The translations under genes and the position numbers were made by a program. Source: UBA12202 sp002691725 (GTDB taxonomy: Bacteria; Pseudomonadota; Alphaproteobacteria; Puniceispirillales; UBA1172). Taken from it: 64,000 bases of DNA. The notes below the pieces were generated by a model. The model saw only the letters and a program-made list of their open reading frames with translations. It did no database searches and was not told the DNA's origin. How positions within the stretch are numbered: position 1 is the first letter of the stretch; the number at the start of each line of letters is the position of its first letter. Shown here piece after piece: positions 63,461 to 64,000 of the stretch. Where the stretch lies: contig CBFIAU010000002.1 of NCBI GenBank assembly GCA_965660675.1, positions 186,001-250,000 on the forward strand, written 5' to 3'.

Positions 63461-63515
63461 CGATATTTTTGCAATATATCTGGTCTGTCTTATCTCAAAA
63501 GGTGAAGATATATTG

Positions 63516-63913
63516 TCACTTATTGTGTTTCGATTTTAGCATAGGGTCATTTCTATATTTATCTGATAAGATCATGATGATGTCACGAACCGTATCATCA
63601 TGAATAGAGTAATAGACCATTTGTGAGTCACGTGGGGTTTCACAATTTTTGCCCGCCGTAATCTGCCAAGATGCTGTGAAAGCGAAGACTGGCTAAGCGA
63701 TTTGACAAACTGCTCAAGTTCTTTGACGGTGCGTTCCTCGCCATCCATCAGATGACTAAGGATTTTCAATCGCTGACTATTGCTCATTGCTTTAAGTATA
63801 GTCGTCGCACGGCTACGATTATCAGAAGATGACTTGGTTGAGCGATTTGTGCTAGTGCGGCTAACCGTTTTATCACCAGAAGTGGATTTATTCTTTGAAG
63901 ATTTTGCCCACAT
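63516..63913 (-). pseudogene. ArsR-family regulator with an apparent -1 frameshift
   Basis: Winged-helix ArsR protein. The first frame gives residues 1-92 with a long Ser/Lys-rich tail (1-35) and a good HTH (RTVKELEQFVKSLSQSSLSQHL), then veers into unrelated sequence and stops at 63572. Adding one base at the CGTGGGGTTTCAC region (about 63634-63640) restores the family end: RDSQMVYYSIHDD and a tail stopping at 63516, about 132 aa. No cysteine is present in the HTH region, so it is unlike persulfide sensors of the BigR/SqrR type. It may be a real frameshift or a sequencing error in the G4/T3 runs. Confidence 0.75.
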
Positions 63914-64000
63914 TTGATTTGCTCCAATTCCATGTATATTTAGTTGTTGTCATTTGGTTGCTATTAAAGAATTGGCGCTATGGTTTTCTGATAATGCCAA

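Noticed and set aside
1..64000. tRNA, rRNA, CRISPR, insertion sequence or prophage
   Set aside because: No gap is large enough for an rRNA gene, no tRNA cloverleaf, spacer-repeat array, transposase or integrase was seen; the repeats found are short and local.

Overview
The window reads as about 64 kb of chromosome from a free-living, probably marine alphaproteobacterium. The base composition is moderate and the genes are tightly packed with many ATGA start/stop overlaps. The content is typical of heterotrophs that use dissolved organic nitrogen and sulfur: peptide ABC transporters, carnitine and betaine catabolism, taurine catabolism, a SoeABC-type sulfite dehydrogenase and an Alph_Pro_TM (TIGR02186-like) protein. 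The overall style resembles the SAR116 group, but that placement is inference. I see no rRNA, tRNA, phage, transposase or CRISPR array, and no gene-free stretch exceeds about 240 bases.

Layout. 1-4609 (minus): a peptide-type ABC transporter, with its double ATPase cut by the window edge. 4758-9579 (plus): a second succinate dehydrogenase/fumarate reductase-like complex (Fe-S subunit, two membrane anchors, flavoprotein) joined to a two-subunit class I fumarase, followed by a LysR regulator, a uronate-dehydrogenase-like gene and a GST. 12034-18239: mixed metabolism (an orphan TPP enzyme, a hydroxyisobutyrate-dehydrogenase-family reductase, a cold-shock gene with a tandem-repeat leader, a DMT permease, a flavodoxin-like protein and phosphoglucose isomerase). 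18298-24911 (plus): a carnitine/gamma-butyrobetaine catabolic block (BKACE, carnitine dehydrogenase-thioesterase fusion, acyl-CoA dehydrogenase, ADP-forming CoA ligase, enoyl-CoA hydratase). 24967-29924: small housekeeping and hypothetical genes plus pyruvate kinase.

30101-37363 (plus): a cupin-HTH regulator, two dimethylglycine-dehydrogenase-like flavoproteins with GcvT domains, and a non-pyrrolysine MttB-family methyltransferase, closed by a clear terminator. 37437-48507: a divergent taurine island, with tpa-pta-soeABC on the minus strand and tauABC on the plus strand. The permease there carries a very large N-terminal extension, and xsc is absent. 48525-53946: an SDR, a zinc-type alcohol dehydrogenase-like gene, a desaturase-like di-iron protein, a TIM-barrel protein and an M81 peptidase. 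54036-59505 (minus): a second complete peptide-type ABC transporter. 59674-61085: tungstate-type TupB and TupC without a binding protein. 61102-63913 (minus): a universal stress protein, an Alph_Pro_TM protein, a TauE/SafE sulfite exporter and a frameshifted ArsR regulator.

How it fits together. The carnitine block should deliver glycine betaine, and the MttB and dimethylglycine-dehydrogenase genes could strip its methyl groups into C1 metabolism. The taurine island should turn taurine into sulfoacetaldehyde and then, with an Xsc encoded elsewhere, into acetyl phosphate and sulfite. SoeABC oxidises the sulfite and the TauE-type exporter may remove the rest. A recurring oddity is the number of short imperfect tandem repeats (10-18 bp units, a different unit at each place) in gaps and at gene ends.
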